From Dactylonectria macrodidyma (lineage: Eukaryota > Ascomycota > Sordariomycetes > Hypocreales > Nectriaceae), in contig JAGMUV010000003.1 of the NCBI GenBank assembly GCA_020744425.1, forward strand, positions 2,108,001 to 2,172,000: 64,000 nucleotides of DNA. Reading direction: 5' to 3'. The notes under the pieces are model-generated. The model worked only from the letters and a program-made list of their open reading frames with translations. It was not told the origin of the DNA and searched no databases. How positions within the stretch are numbered: position 1 is the first letter of the stretch; each line of letters opens with the position of its first letter. The translations under genes were made by a program, and so were the position numbers. Shown one piece after another: positions 50,501 through 61,387 of this stretch.

Positions 50501-52920
50501 TGGTGTCATCACAGCAGTCGCCTCAGGGCAGTCGCCGGCAGAGTCTTCAAGGGGTGCCTGGCAGCGAGGTGCGACCCGAGAGCCCAGCGCACAACGTTGC
50601 CACTCAGGCGTGGGATGGGGCTGCCAGGATGGCTCCTCAGGGACAACTGCCTCCGCAAGGTCAGTTTCCTCAACAGAACCAGTACCCTCCGCAAGGTCAA
50701 CTATCTCAGGGAGGAGGCTTCCCGGCTGGGCAGATGCCTGCTCAAGCCCCGGCGCCTTTGCAGAGAAAGCCTTCTAGGGGTCAAGCGCCTCCTCTGGCAC
50801 AGGTGTCTGCTCAATCGCCAGCGCCTCTGAAGAGGAAGCCTTCAAGAGGACATGCGCCGGCTGCACAGATTCCACTGCAGGGGCAGATGGCCTCTCAAGG
50901 CCAGATGCCGCCTCAAAGCCAGATGCAGCCTCAAGGCCAAGCTCCTCCACATCAGGAACAGAAGCCTCCTCTGGTGCCTCCCCAGCAAGGACAAGCCCCT
51001 CCTCGGCAGGGACAGATTCCTCTTCAACAAGGACGGCCAGACCAGGGCCAGCTTCCGCAGATGCAAGCACCATTGCAGATGAATCCACCCAATGTGGAAG
51101 TGCCTTCACAACCTCAGGCTCCGCCCCAAGGCCAAGCACGCCCTCAAGGCCCTCCGCAGGGTCAGATTCCTCCCCAAGGACAAGGTGGCCCACCTCAACC
51201 TGGACAGCAAATGGGAAACTCGCAAGGACCGGTAGCCCCCATCGGGCAAATGCCACCCCAGAGTCAAGTCCCCCAAGGGCATTCTCAACAGGGACCGCGT
51301 CTGTCAACTGCGCAGTTACCGCCCCAAGGCCAAATTCCAGGGGTACAACGACCCATTTCTGGACAGATGCCACCCCAGGGACAGATGCCACCTCAGGGAC
51401 GGATTCCGCCCCAAGGACAGATGCCGCCTCAAGGCCAGATACCGCCTCAAGGCCAGATACCGCCTCAAGGCCAGATACCACCTCAGGGCCAGATACCGCC
51501 TCAGGGCCAGATGCCCCAAGGCGGACAAAGGCCCCTTTCCGTGCATATGATTCCAGGTGGCCAGGTTCAACCTGGCCAGTTGCCACCTCAGGGACAGCAA
51601 CCGTACTCTCAGATTCCCCCATTCGGTCAGGCTCAAAATGGGAGGGTTACCCCACAGGTCCAGATTCCGCAAGGGCAGCAGCCATGGGACCCTAACACGC
51701 AATCACCCATGTCCCAAGGCTCCCGACCTGGCTCAGTACCACCGGGAACGACGGACAGCCCCAAGGAGAAGAAGTGGCTCAAGTGGTTGAAAGGAGGGCC
51801 CAAGGCAGCCGCCCAGAGCCCAGCCATGCCCCAGCACCAAACCTCAACCATGCCCTCCTCAAATATTCCACCGCCGGCATGGGGTGGTGGCGAGTACTCG
51901 CAGCCTTCTGCATGGCAACCAGGACAACCAATTCAAGGACCACCAATCCAAGGACAACCAATCCAAGGGCAATTGATTCAAGGACAACAAAGTCAAGGAC
52001 AACCAATCCAAGGACAACCCATCCAAGGGCAACAGCAATTGTCACAACATCAGCGGCAGTCAAGCATTCCGGGCAATACGGCACCTCCACCGCTTCAGCA
52101 ACGTCATTTCCCGCAAGGATCGGGGCCAGTACCTCCACCAAAGCCCAATTCTGCCGTTATGCCACTTGGCCGGGCTACTCCCCCAGCTGGACCTCTATCA
52201 CAACCACCAACTAATGTTTCCCCGTTAGTTGAGCCAGCCATGGCATCACAGGCCAAGGCTCCTATATCGGCGCAGTCTCACCCTCCGCCTCACTCCATGG
52301 GAAGTCTGGCGCCTAAGCCAGAGTCAGTTCGAGCGAGTGTGACGCCACCTCCGCCGGAGCCAAGCCCAATTCCGTCCGACATGGGCCCTCCATCACTAGG
52401 CCGAATGCCCTCAAACGCAACTGATACTTTCTCTGACACGGCATCCATCTCCACAATTGAAGTATATGAAGCCAAGCCTCAACCCGTACTGCGGCCTCAG
52501 GTTGTTCAGGTGCACAGGCGGTCTACGGATCTCAAGAGCCTGAACGACTCTCCAGCTCCCCCACAGCCACCCGTTGCCCCCCTCGGTGGTTTCCGCGCTC
52601 CCATCAATGAGCGTCCGGCTGCCGAAGAAAAGGCACCCTTGGCCTTTGCATTTCCCTCTCAACGACAAGATCTCCAACCAGAGCCTAGTCCTCGAGGCAA
52701 CAATGATCATAACTTGGCACCGGCACCCCTTTTTTCTGGTGCTAATTCCCCCAGTTCCATCAAGAGCGGCGGCTTAAGCCCGAAGGGCAGTGGATATGGG
52801 CAGCCAGCGCCTCAACCCCAAGCTCCAGCGCCCAAGCCAGTCGATGACAAGTGGGCAAAGAAACCTGCAGCAGATTATTCCGGAGGAGACTGGGGAGATG
52901 AAGATGATTGGGATTATTAA
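47563..52920 (+). CDS. WW-domain protein with giant Pro/Gln-rich repeat region, 1785 residues
   Basis: A single uninterrupted frame of 1785 codons begins caATGtct. Residues 4-35 form a WW-like domain (LPEHWEWDYDGQRWFYKYKP, then TGHIQYHFPKEGDEF); the second signature Trp is replaced by Phe in YHFP, while the first Trp and the aromatic centre remain. The rest is predicted disordered: a Gly/Ser patch, MMGDP repeats, Gln/Pro tracts, QTNTPYPPDQPxPLR repeats, GQxPPQ repeats and GQPIQ repeats. A short basic segment, SPKEKKWLKWLKGGPKAAA, is the only likely helix. The acidic C-terminus ends GGDWGDEDDWDY. Such a WW plus disordered design suggests a scaffold for proline-motif partners, perhaps in condensates or membrane traffic; that is inference. 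No catalytic domain is visible. Long antisense frames inside it are repeat artefacts. Confidence 0.85.
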   Translation: MSGLPEHWEWDYDGQRWFYKYKPTGHIQYHFPKEGDEFPDFVDAATPAPALAPEERLESQQQVKRQASTGANGSGRVAGSYGGGGSGKSYGGGGSGSSGGGGWKSRMSASARPVSSVWEDDIGGEEVFQPESFMFLGPGTYNDVSPLAEEEEEAARRVVAGGIEDRVDPTPHATPPAGKGVSPMSSQLTTPQVRNSEVARASVQAMPTGFMMGDPMMGDPMMGDMMGGPMMGSSMTGEPVTVAIPPTVEEAVEEEPVVYEMPGQELPLQFDPVGVVAEMATEHTASARVEMNPDPVEMADNMVLAPIETAVPEGFAELPERSSPVEQKPKLEPKPLQPAMRRDQMRDAAPPSVVQSQDMAQPQRMAQPQSMVQPPVRGDRNPREEAVGGFQPYKPGVAVPNNLQTLAPSRSDDANRMSLLQRERSLMMGQKQTQSAINPADFPAALVPPKVPPKQPLDQPVPAKAVDAGIQPQAPAGVENGHGLTPLNGGISKVPSILRPARQRAPSQPGQPPQQGQFQSYNQAIPVAQGYVPPKHGQHPPSMTPSPLKQQQQQEPRMGISRVNTAPEHPPAPRRDSEHQASVGYQALQDQQGQQPVRPATVMPDRMMGGGQPQQFDSYQQQGMNLPYQGRVHGVSSTVPPPQDAPFAAPQIQPLRRVGTQPLAGYPSDASLGSIPPQNLPRQTATPYPPDQPPPLRQTNTPYPPDQPPPLRQTNTPYPPDQPAPLRQTNTPYPPDQPAPLRQADTPYPRDPSQHARRHSSFANDVSPLDSRSGSISSTVLQTPSPMEHSRRASSSASLGQMSQPNYTPSPVSQASTSQGFTPTPPSVQDSQPPLGTPGRQDPGSYFAMPNGEGQGHAVSAQNKLRKMSIGRSDSSKRNSLPPGQSPLSSNSHTESSIHRSQSLRQVGQNNVFPQQPLPLQQPPQHHKPSAQQQQQPPAPFPSTPPIGPQYLTRIEEHDEPAGVSRSSSRSPAPTGRSSVVSSQQSPQGSRRQSLQGVPGSEVRPESPAHNVATQAWDGAARMAPQGQLPPQGQFPQQNQYPPQGQLSQGGGFPAGQMPAQAPAPLQRKPSRGQAPPLAQVSAQSPAPLKRKPSRGHAPAAQIPLQGQMASQGQMPPQSQMQPQGQAPPHQEQKPPLVPPQQGQAPPRQGQIPLQQGRPDQGQLPQMQAPLQMNPPNVEVPSQPQAPPQGQARPQGPPQGQIPPQGQGGPPQPGQQMGNSQGPVAPIGQMPPQSQVPQGHSQQGPRLSTAQLPPQGQIPGVQRPISGQMPPQGQMPPQGRIPPQGQMPPQGQIPPQGQIPPQGQIPPQGQIPPQGQMPQGGQRPLSVHMIPGGQVQPGQLPPQGQQPYSQIPPFGQAQNGRVTPQVQIPQGQQPWDPNTQSPMSQGSRPGSVPPGTTDSPKEKKWLKWLKGGPKAAAQSPAMPQHQTSTMPSSNIPPPAWGGGEYSQPSAWQPGQPIQGPPIQGQPIQGQLIQGQQSQGQPIQGQPIQGQQQLSQHQRQSSIPGNTAPPPLQQRHFPQGSGPVPPPKPNSAVMPLGRATPPAGPLSQPPTNVSPLVEPAMASQAKAPISAQSHPPPHSMGSLAPKPESVRASVTPPPPEPSPIPSDMGPPSLGRMPSNATDTFSDTASISTIEVYEAKPQPVLRPQVVQVHRRSTDLKSLNDSPAPPQPPVAPLGGFRAPINERPAAEEKAPLAFAFPSQRQDLQPEPSPRGNNDHNLAPAPLFSGANSPSSIKSGGLSPKGSGYGQPAPQPQAPAPKPVDDKWAKKPAADYSGGDWGDEDDWDY
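48193..48279 (+). repeat. Met-Gly-rich repeats in the WW gene
   Basis: Five imperfect copies of a 4-5 codon unit reading MMGDP, MMGDP, MMGD, MMGGP, MMGSS, encoded by atgatgggNgatcc-type DNA. Confidence 0.85.
49609..49818 (+). repeat. 45-bp tandem repeats in the WW gene
   Basis: Four full copies plus a degenerate fifth of a 15-codon unit, QTNTPYPPDQPxPLR, at 49609, 49654, 49699, 49744 and 49789. Synonymous differences between copies show they are not very recent. Confidence 0.9.
51361..51519 (+). repeat. 18-bp tandem repeats in the WW gene
   Basis: About nine copies of a six-codon unit, GQ(M/I)PPQ. Four central copies are nearly identical at DNA level (ggccagataccgcctcaa), pointing to recent expansion by slippage or unequal exchange. 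Confidence 0.9.
51922..52035 (+). repeat. 15-bp tandem repeats in the WW gene
   Basis: About seven copies of a five-codon unit, GQPIQ, with variants GPPIQ, GQLIQ and GQQSQ. Confidence 0.9.
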
Positions 52921-53772
52921 TGTGATTCAATTTCAAGATCATATTTTCCACCTACTATTTAATGTATTTAGCGTTCATAGCCCGTCTTTTATTTATTTGG
53001 ACAAGTTTGAAGATTGTGAAGAACCATGATGCAATTTGTCACCATGAGCGGACGGATGGATGAGAGGGAGAAGATTGAATGATATCTATAAACTATAATC
53101 ATATAATGGAAATGTGCTGTTCGATGCTCCTATTTTGTTGGTGGAAGCAGTACCTCTGGGCAACATACATCCAGGAGACGGAAATACGATGTAAGTCGCG
53201 GCGGCAGCCAGAGGCAGAGGTTTTCGGCGGCCATCCCGCAACCAAGGAACGTCGATGAAGCAAAAGACAACGTGAGTCTGCTTGATCAAATGATGGGTTA
53301 TTGGCACGAACAGAAATACATAGGAAAATACGATAAAAGCTGCTGCGACAGCTGGTAGGAATGTGGGCAAAGAGACAACGGGCATATTAGTGTAGAACGC
53401 GTAGCCAGTAAGACCTAGAGTGCAAACTTCCAGACACAGTTTCTGACAGAGACAAACTGCAAGAGGCACATACAAGATAGCAGAGCCCGTGCACTGCTTA
53501 GATGGAATGACGCCTGTAAGACGAGAAAGTTGAAAACGGTTGAAGCGATCGGGACTGACAAGCTGCTCTCGGAGGTGTCACGTGAACCCGTGTAGCTGGC
53601 GCGATTGCGCCCCAGTGCCTTCTCTTTGTCCACTTTCGTCTCCGTACTCAGGCCAATTTAGCATTTTATCCGTCAGGTCCTTCCAGGTTTACACAGAAAT
53701 CTTTTTCCTTTGTAGTTTTCTTTTCTTTTGTCCTGCGCGAAGTTTGAAGCACGATAATGTGGTAGCATCAAA
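52921..53772. other. Intergenic region with a possible small minus-strand gene
   Basis: 852 bp between the WW-gene stop and the Crb2-like start. It holds the WW-gene 3' UTR, the Crb2-like promoter and the candidate described separately at 53086-53633. Confidence 0.5.
53086..53633 (-). CDS. Possible small membrane protein, divergent from the CRB2-like gene
   Basis: Weakly supported candidate. A start at 53633, a 59-nt intron 53415-53473 (gtatgt...ctctag) and exon 2 to 53086 give 489 nt, or 162 residues. The product would have an N-terminal charged region, a hydrophobic stretch (VFNFLVLQASFHLS) and a second pair of hydrophobic helices (LPTFLPAVAAAFIVFSYVFL), then a short tail. The start lies only 140 bp from the CRB2-like ATG on the other strand, so a bidirectional promoter is possible. 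The intron lacks a clear branch point, and the exon-2 frame also has its own ATG upstream of the membrane segments (129 codons). I recognise no family. It may be spurious. Confidence 0.3.
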
Positions 53773-56700
53773 ATGGCAAGGTCCCAATCACAAGTCCAGG
53801 CAGGCAACGACTCCCAGGATAGCCAGGCCATTCTCGAGGCCTACACGGCTGAGTTTGGCGTCGCGACGGTACGTATCTACTTTACCCAGTGCCGCCGGCG
53901 GTTTTTTTGCACTGGGCGTGGATCACTCTAAGTCGGACGAAACGGAAACCGAGTTGCTAACAACTTTGGTTCTCGCTCTTCAGCTCGGGAGCTCGCATCC
54001 CAAAGGATCTTATTATTCAGAAACAGCAAACACAGAGACCAAACTAAGCCCATTGCCCGTCACCGAAGCCGTGGATCCATGGCCCGAGGTAGTTGCCCGC
54101 GACGCGACTGTAGACAGAACGCGCCTCAGTGGACATCGACCCACAGAAGAGGTTTGTGATCCGCCGCACTGGGTCAAGTCAGTGACTGGGATGGCACTGA
54201 CTCTGTCGAAAAAGCAATGTGCATTCCCAGGAACGGAGGCAGCAGATGGCGATGCCAGAGACCCGACGAATCACGCCAAATCAGCCAGGGACAGGGCGTC
54301 TGGCTCTGCAGTTCTACGCAAACCTTGCGACGTGAATGTCGTTGAACAATCGCCCCCGCGTCATGACGCCTCACGTCTGATTCCAGCACAGGACGGTGCA
54401 TCCGACACACTCAACGAAACCATCCTACTTCCGCCCATCGCTGCTATCGCGCCGCCTCGCAAGATGGCTTTATCCCAGCAGACCCCGACCCAGGTCAACG
54501 ATGACCGCGATTACAGCGAGTATTGCGACCTAGTGCCCTCGAGTCCCGTCAACGGAAACACCCAGGGGGGGTCCATCGAGCCACCGACGCTTGAAGTACA
54601 CGATTCTGGTGTTGTCAACTTTGGCTTGAGCGAACTTGCTCGACCATCATCACAGGTCTCTGAAGATGCCGGCTTCGAGAACACTAGAGGCGATTGGAGG
54701 CGGCCGGAGGAAACACCCCGACTAAACTCCAGCCACGCCTTCACGCCGCGTAGACCCCAAGGCCTTGCTTTCGAGACTCCCGCACTCCCTAGGAACCCGT
54801 TCGCTACGAAAGGAAGCATTGCAGCACCACTTGCCGGCAGCCAACTCTTTGGCCAGACCCAATTCTCATCAGCCGTGAAGAGGATTAGTCCGACATCTTC
54901 ACGACCTTCCCCACATCTCTTCCACTCCATCTCCCCCAACATCATTGAGACATCGCCGCTGAAGAACCGAGCCAACGTTTCTTCGCCTACCGATATCCGA
55001 ACCTCCAGTCCCCAGCGGCTACATGAAGTACCAAACACATCTCTGCTAGACAAAAATGGAGAACCAGAGGAGGCAGAGACCCCGCTGAACAGTAGATCTA
55101 CCGGCGGCGACATGATCCCTGAGTCACCTCCATCCTCCGACCGTACACCTCGGGCCCGCCCACCCAAATCGCCACCCAACACCTCCGAGAACACTGGGCC
55201 GATAGCGCATTATGAACCGATGAAGAAGTCACAAGAGAGGAAGACGATTGGCGGGCCATTGGTTTCGTATCTTGGATCCGATAGTGACTCTGATGATGCG
55301 ACTAGAAAAATGGAGCGGCGAAAGAGAATCGACAGGAGACGCGCAAAAGCCGCTGAAGAATTGGGGAGAGTGAGCTTTACGCCAAGGACTAGACGAGCAT
55401 CGGAAGAGCAGCCATCGCGAAAGAAGAGGAGGGTCATGTCCAGCCCATTAGTCAACGCTGTAGAGAGTCGGACCAAGATGGAGTTTGCCCAGGCCAAAGT
55501 CGAGGACTTGCCGCCCCTCGTGGATGATTCTCAGAATGCGGTGGTAGCATCCAACGATACACTTCCTGTTGCATCCACAAAAGCCACGCCAGGTGAGGGT
55601 GAGCCTGAGGAAGCCGGAATGGACGAAGCCGTCGATGATCCCATGGAGCTGGATGTAGAGAAATCTTCAACTGAGGAGGAAAGGATCCCTGCGACTAGTC
55701 CGGCGCCTTCTATACCACCCACAGCACCGCTCGACCTCCCACCGTCGCTTTCTGAGCCAGAACTGCCGACTCTGCCTACTGAGGACGTGGAAACCCAAGC
55801 GGAGGAGAATGACGAAGAACCTTCATCGCTTCCACTACCAAGAAAGAAGGCAGTGAGAACTTACGGCCAGGCATATCGCCAGCGCCGTCGAAACCCATTC
55901 ATCAGTTCCTCTCATTCGGACGGTGTCACCGTTCATCCCGAGCAGAGGGCAAAGCCAGCTTCATCACCCTTACCGGATCTAGTTCCCACACCTGGCTCTA
56001 CACCTGTGCCCAACGAGGTTGATGATGAGGTTACCTCATCAAAGGAGAAGGCCACTCTTGGAGCCGAGGAAGTCACACAAACACGATCTACCAGAAAATC
56101 GCCTAGGAAACCTAAGGTAGGGCTGCCACCCCCCATGACTACGCGTTCTCGACGTAGTAATCCTGCGACTCCACTGGCCGCGCAGTGCTCGGAGAATGCG
56201 ATGCCGACATCATCTGGCTTGAGTGTCCTTACCTCAACACCTGTACCATCATCAAAGACGACACCCGCCACACATGACTCGCCCGTTTCCGATCGACCTG
56301 GATCAGTTACTCTACCATCTCCAGTGGGTGCGGGAGGGCGAGGTTTACGGAACAGGGATCCTCCAAGGGGGGCCAAGTCCGAATCACCCCAGGCACTGAA
56401 GAAGACAACCAAAGTTGTCAAGAGATTTCCGCGACTGGACTCTGAGTCTACTGATGAGCTACATCACTCACCATCAGCGAGTGCCCTAGAGAGGTCCATC
56501 ATCCATTCAAAGGCTAGTAGGTCATTCCGGCAGAGCATGGGATCAGTGCCCAAGACCGGCCGACTGTTCGAGGGCATGGTTTTTGCCATTTCGTTCTCAA
56601 ATCAGGTCAAACCACAGGAGCGAACGAAGTTAGAGACGAAAATCGCACAGGCTGGAGGCATGATTCTACCTGAGGGGTTCCAAGGTATATTCGAACAGTC

Positions 56701-57403
56701 ATCAATCATGAACACGATGAGCCCCGTCCTTGATGAAGAGGATGCACTGAAGCTCACCAGAGCCCATTCCGAGAGCGGTTTCACCGCCCTCGTGGCCGAC
56801 AGCCATTCCCGCAAGGCCAAGTACATGCAGGCTTTAGCATTAGGACTACCTTGTTTGGCTCCTCAATGGATTACAGCCTGTCTGAACAAGGGCACCATCG
56901 TGAACTGGGAGCCCTATGTACTTTGTGCAGGAGTCTCTGCAGTGCTTGGTAACGCGATCCGGTCAAGGACACTCGCGTCTTACGCTGCAATGGATGCAAG
57001 ACTCGTGGATGTTATCGATCGTCGCCCCAGGCTCCTTGACGGCCAACGGATTTTGGTGGTGGTAGACTCGAAGAAGGCGCGCAACGAAGCCAAAGAACCG
57101 TACATATTCCTTGCGACGGTTCTAGGTCCGTCTATTTCACGAGTATTTACGACTCAGCAAGCCCGGGAGGTGTTGTTGGAACACCAGAAAGCCGGAAATC
57201 CGTTCGACTGGCTCTATATCGACAAGGGCACGGGCACAGTCGAGGCAGTCCTTGCACCGCCAGAGGCGGCAGGGGGAAAGAAGCGGAGAAGGTCTACAGC
57301 GACGCAGCAGACGATGGGTACTATGCGAGTGCTTGATGATGAGTTAGTGATCCAGAGCCTGATTTTGGGGAGAATGGTTGAGGAGGATGAGATGCATGCT
57401 TAG
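53773..57403 (+). CDS. CRB2: Crb2/Rad9-like DNA-damage checkpoint mediator with two BRCT domains
   Basis: Checkpoint mediator that links damaged chromatin to Chk1/Chk2-type kinases. Exons 53773-53868 and 53984-57403 flank a 115-nt intron (gtacgt...cttcag), giving 1171 residues. Exon 1 encodes MARSQSQVQAGNDSQDSQ, with four SQ sites for ATR/ATM-type kinases in 18 residues. About 850 residues of disordered Ser/Pro/Thr/Glu-rich sequence follow, with many S/T-P sites. BRCT 1 starts near residue 892 (GRLFEGMVFAISF; LPCLAPQWITACLNKGTIVN) and BRCT 2 near 1040 (LLDGQRILVVVDSKKA). The end is GRMVEEDEMHA. A Tudor domain, normal in Rad9, Crb2 and 53BP1 before the BRCT pair, is not obvious to me here. The 1287-codon frame opening at 53540 is an artefact upstream of the splice site. 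Confidence 0.85.
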
Positions 57404-60400
57404 GATGGAAGAAAGGCGTTTGCGGACTATTTGTTGCATCTTCAAGCCCCAGAGAGAAGGGAAAAAAAAGGATACATTGGGAATGGGTATTGCATGTTGA
57501 TTTGAGGATGTCTTACATCCTTGGCGTTTTGGACATGCTGCTCCCTCAAGGCTTTCGGGGGGGCACATCTAAGGGGTGTTGGGCTGCATTTCTGTGTAGA
57601 TGGTCGGTCAACATGACTATCACGGTTGAGGTACCTCCCGTTTGAGTCGAATGCTATTGTTGTCGGTTTCGTGTACATGATAATTACAGAAGAAACATAA
57701 TCTTGATTGAGCACCAGGGTGCTATCTAAACCCAGGGCACAAGTCCAATCTACTTTGAGTGTACTGGTATTGATTCCCTCAATGAGTACACTAATACTTC
57801 AGTGTCGAACAGCCAATGGATGAAGGATTTATCATGATGTGTGCATAAGCATGCTGAGCAGCCAAGAGCTTATTAGTCTGCAGATTCCCAGTTGCGACCC
57901 CACAGGTGTAAGGTATTGGATTCTACAACGAGTACTATGAGGAGGGCCGTGTGTAACATCGAAAACTAAGGCGGCCGAGTCGCTAACAACAGGAAATGGT
58001 AAGTTGAGGCTTACCGCTTACGCATTATAGTCCTTCGGAGGTCTTCGAAGGTGTGGTAGATCTAAGCAGATCAACACCTAGGGCTCTCACTTGACTCTTG
58101 ACTACAGAGGGCGGCTCGAGCTGGGCGACTAAGAACAACAGGAGTGTCATGACACCGGAGAAACGGCAGCTGGACAGGGCTGGGCGCACAAGATGCTGGT
58201 ACTAAGGCGGCACAAGCTTTTGCGGATGGGCAAAACCTAAACGAGACGGCAAAGCAAGGCATTGGGAAGCTAAAAGCAGCCCAGACTCCAGAGTCGTCGA
58301 GAATTGCGCGTTGCCTGATACACGATCCGGATGTCTCGGATGAGGTTCTGGTCAACTGGCGGGGGGGCCAGACCCAAACTACCACGGCAGCAAGGGAAGG
58401 ACAAGGGCTTCGATTGGATCATCCCAAGACATACCAAGCCTCGGCTCGACGGACGGATTCAACAGTTCCTCGACAGTGGCCAGTTGTTACTGGTGCTTGG
58501 CTAAAGGTTGGTCACGAGGCGTGTTGCAGGAGTAGCACTGCAGTGATCCATGCGGCGAGTCGATGCCGACCCAGCACGTTCCGAAGTTTCCAGCGATGCC
58601 GAACTTGCCAGCCCGTCTTTTTTCCCACAGCGGCAGATGGATTGATAAGGCTGCAGAGAGCTTAGCATACCGGGAGGAGTATGGAGTACTTGTGTGTAGT
58701 TGTGTAGTAAGGGCGTCAATGATGTCCAATTAGCTCGTCACATGTGCATGCTCTCTGCTGCGCTAATCCAGCTCAGGCTTACTGATTAGGCTCGAGCCCA
58801 CGCGACACGGGTTTTGGGTCGACTTGTCCTTGTTCTATATGACTGGGGATGACGGCGAGAGCGGGAGCGAGCTCTCCCTTCTTAGCGCAACATTCGGGGC
58901 GTGTGGTTGACGTAACTTGGCTTGGCGACAAAGAGACGGACGAGAAAAAGAGTGACGATGAGCTGGGATTTGTATTTGCTGTAGATGCCAAATGCCGAAG
59001 TAGGTCGGCGGCTACCCATCATGTCTTGCCCGCTGCATGGGTGCGGATGACGGCTGTATAAGACAATGACAGTAAGACGGTGTGATTTTCTGACACTGCA
59101 TGTCATCCAAAGTTCAACTCGACGCTTATTTTTTAAGAATCAAACTCTCGACCAAAATACGCGGAGTTTTTCAACCATAAGGCCAATTGATTATCTTGCC
59201 CATTCGCCGAGCTCGACGAGGAGATTGGCATGGGATGCCAAGTGGCGTGGCCCGTCTGATCCGAGAAGGGGGGTCTCCCAACGGCCGAAATACTCCATAG
59301 CCAAGCAGGCCATCTCGCCTACGACCAGTAGAAGCCGCCGCTTGTGAATAACCTACGTAGCTTTCTAAGCAAGGTGCATTTGTGCAGAAAGTCAACTCTC
59401 TCCGACGGGCGTGAGACGGACGCACACCGACAGATCGGGGTTTTCCACCATGTACAGGTGCCGAGACTATGACCTCCAACGTAGCAATGAATCGAGGGTC
59501 CGTGGTGGGCGATCCGGAGGTCGGGAGACGTTAGCGGCCCGTCATGCAGATGAACTAACGGACGACGCTGGGAGTCCGTAACTCCGGGCGATTTTGGTAT
59601 TTCCTAAAACATGTGTTTGCAAGGAAATAGTGTAATAGTCTACCGGAGGCATCGGAAGTGGCTGCTGGCCATGGTCTGGTTCGGTTCGTTGTGTTTCGTT
59701 CGCTACCTCACCTACACGGAGTCCGCGGAACGGAGGTATCATGAGATCTAGGTGCTATGTATGTACTTCCGTACAAACAGTCCGTCGGAGGGGGACCTGT
59801 ACTCCGCGTATTCCATCATCCAGAGTTTTTTTAGTGAGCGTCTCTCGTCGTCATGGCCAAGGACGAGACGAGACATTCGTCAAAAGGGAGACAAAGCTTT
59901 GACCTGTAAATGAGGCAGATGTATTATTTGCATGGCATGATGGGCGTTGAGAACAGGACCACGCTCATGGGCAAACAACACCATCATCAGGTTTCCTAGG
60001 GGGTGCCTTTACATCTCGACCCCTGGACCAAGTGGCAGATGGGAGATGAGATATGTTGGTACTTTTTTCCCTTGCCCATGGAGAGGGAGGGAATCTTAGA
60101 GGTTGCTTGGCAGTGGTGTAAAAATGGCATCACGAATCATATACTGTATAAGCAAAACCAGCTGTCATGCCATGGGTGGCTGACTGGACTGGACTGGGCT
60201 GCATCGATCTGACATCTCACTCTCAACCAACTCTTGCGACTCACGACTTTGCAAGCCATGGGCCATCGTCAAAGCCTCATACCCTCCGACTGTCTACGGC
60301 ATGCCTCCATGGCGTTACCACCCCTGTCAGGCATCGTCCCAGAAGAAACATGATCGGGAGCGAGGCAGCAGGGAATCGGGAATGACCAGCAGGGATGCCT

Positions 60401-61301
60401 CACGTTGTGGTGTGGGTGTGGCTGCCCGTGCGTGGCTGGCCGACTACGAAGTCACGAAAAGACAGTCCGCTTTTTTTTTTCCTTCTAGCGCCCTCCCCGG
60501 TAATAAAGGTGCCTAAAGGGATACCCGTTACAGTGGGTGGGTGGTGCTATAGGTAGGCTCCACTGGGGAAAGGACATGGGTCTGCGTCTGCAAAAACGTC
60601 AACTTCCGTGAGTGGGCGCGTGTCGGCGATCGGCCTGGCCCCTTAGCGCTCTTCTGCCGGTACATGAGGGCTTGCAAGTTTGCCAGCATGAGGGCTTCCC
60701 AGGACCTTTCCTCCCTTCCAAACAACCCATTACTGCATAGGTATGCGGTTAATGGGGCTGCATCATTGCCAACAACAAGGCAACGAGGTGTGTGTCTTCC
60801 CCCATGGTGATTCCGCGCTCCCGACGATCCTTACTTAGCGTCCGCAGTCCATAAAACGACCCCTGCCATGCCACACCTTTTCCCCCACTGCCAGTCGATT
60901 CGTCGTGTTGCCGGCGCTAGGCGGCCGCATGTTTGTGTGTAAGTGAGAGAGCCTGTCCTGTCTACCTGTGAGGTGTGTTGATGTGTGTCGTGATAATGGG
61001 TGCACAGTTTCGGTCCCCATGGGCCACTGCGCTATCATCGGCCGCACCCTTGCTTTGTCCGAGTGCGCCTAGCTTGGCTGTTTTGTCTTTGTCTGGTGTT
61101 TCTTGTCTGGCCCCAGATATGAGTTCTTGCCCAGACATCATGTGTCGTTCTCGGCGTGCCGTCGTCCAAAGCTCCGAGCTCCGCCTCGGTGAGGTCGGAA
61201 GTGAAAGGGGACTGGCTGGTTATGAAAGGATCCAAGGCAGCCGTGAATCATACTGCCCGGGCTCAGAGGCAGCCATTCAGAAGCCAGCCGGTATGAACAG
61301 A

Positions 61302-61387
61302 TCCAACCAGCTGGCTTGCATCTTTCCGCATGGATCCAACCAGCTTGAATGCTGCCATTCTTCTTTTAGCTCTCGGTCCAACCAGCT
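61302..61387. repeat. TCCAACCAGCT, three dispersed direct copies
   Basis: The same 11-mer at 61302, 61335 and 61377, embedded in otherwise unlike sequence about 0.5 kb upstream of the PAP2-family ATG. Confidence 0.7.

Noticed and set aside
50774..51622. 282-codon antisense frame inside the WW gene with GLEAVSGLEA-type repeats
   Set aside because: It is the mirror of the GQ-PPQ repeat array on the sense strand; repeat codons keep the opposite frame open.
53540..53983. 5' extension of the CRB2-like frame
   Set aside because: The product of the extension is compositionally random, whereas an exon at 53773-53868 with a good donor gives an SQ-rich N-terminus in frame.
54511..55194. 227-codon antisense frame inside the CRB2-like gene
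   Set aside because: Lies opposite a disordered Ser/Pro-rich coding region, has no domain, and the sense frame continues through it to the BRCT domains.
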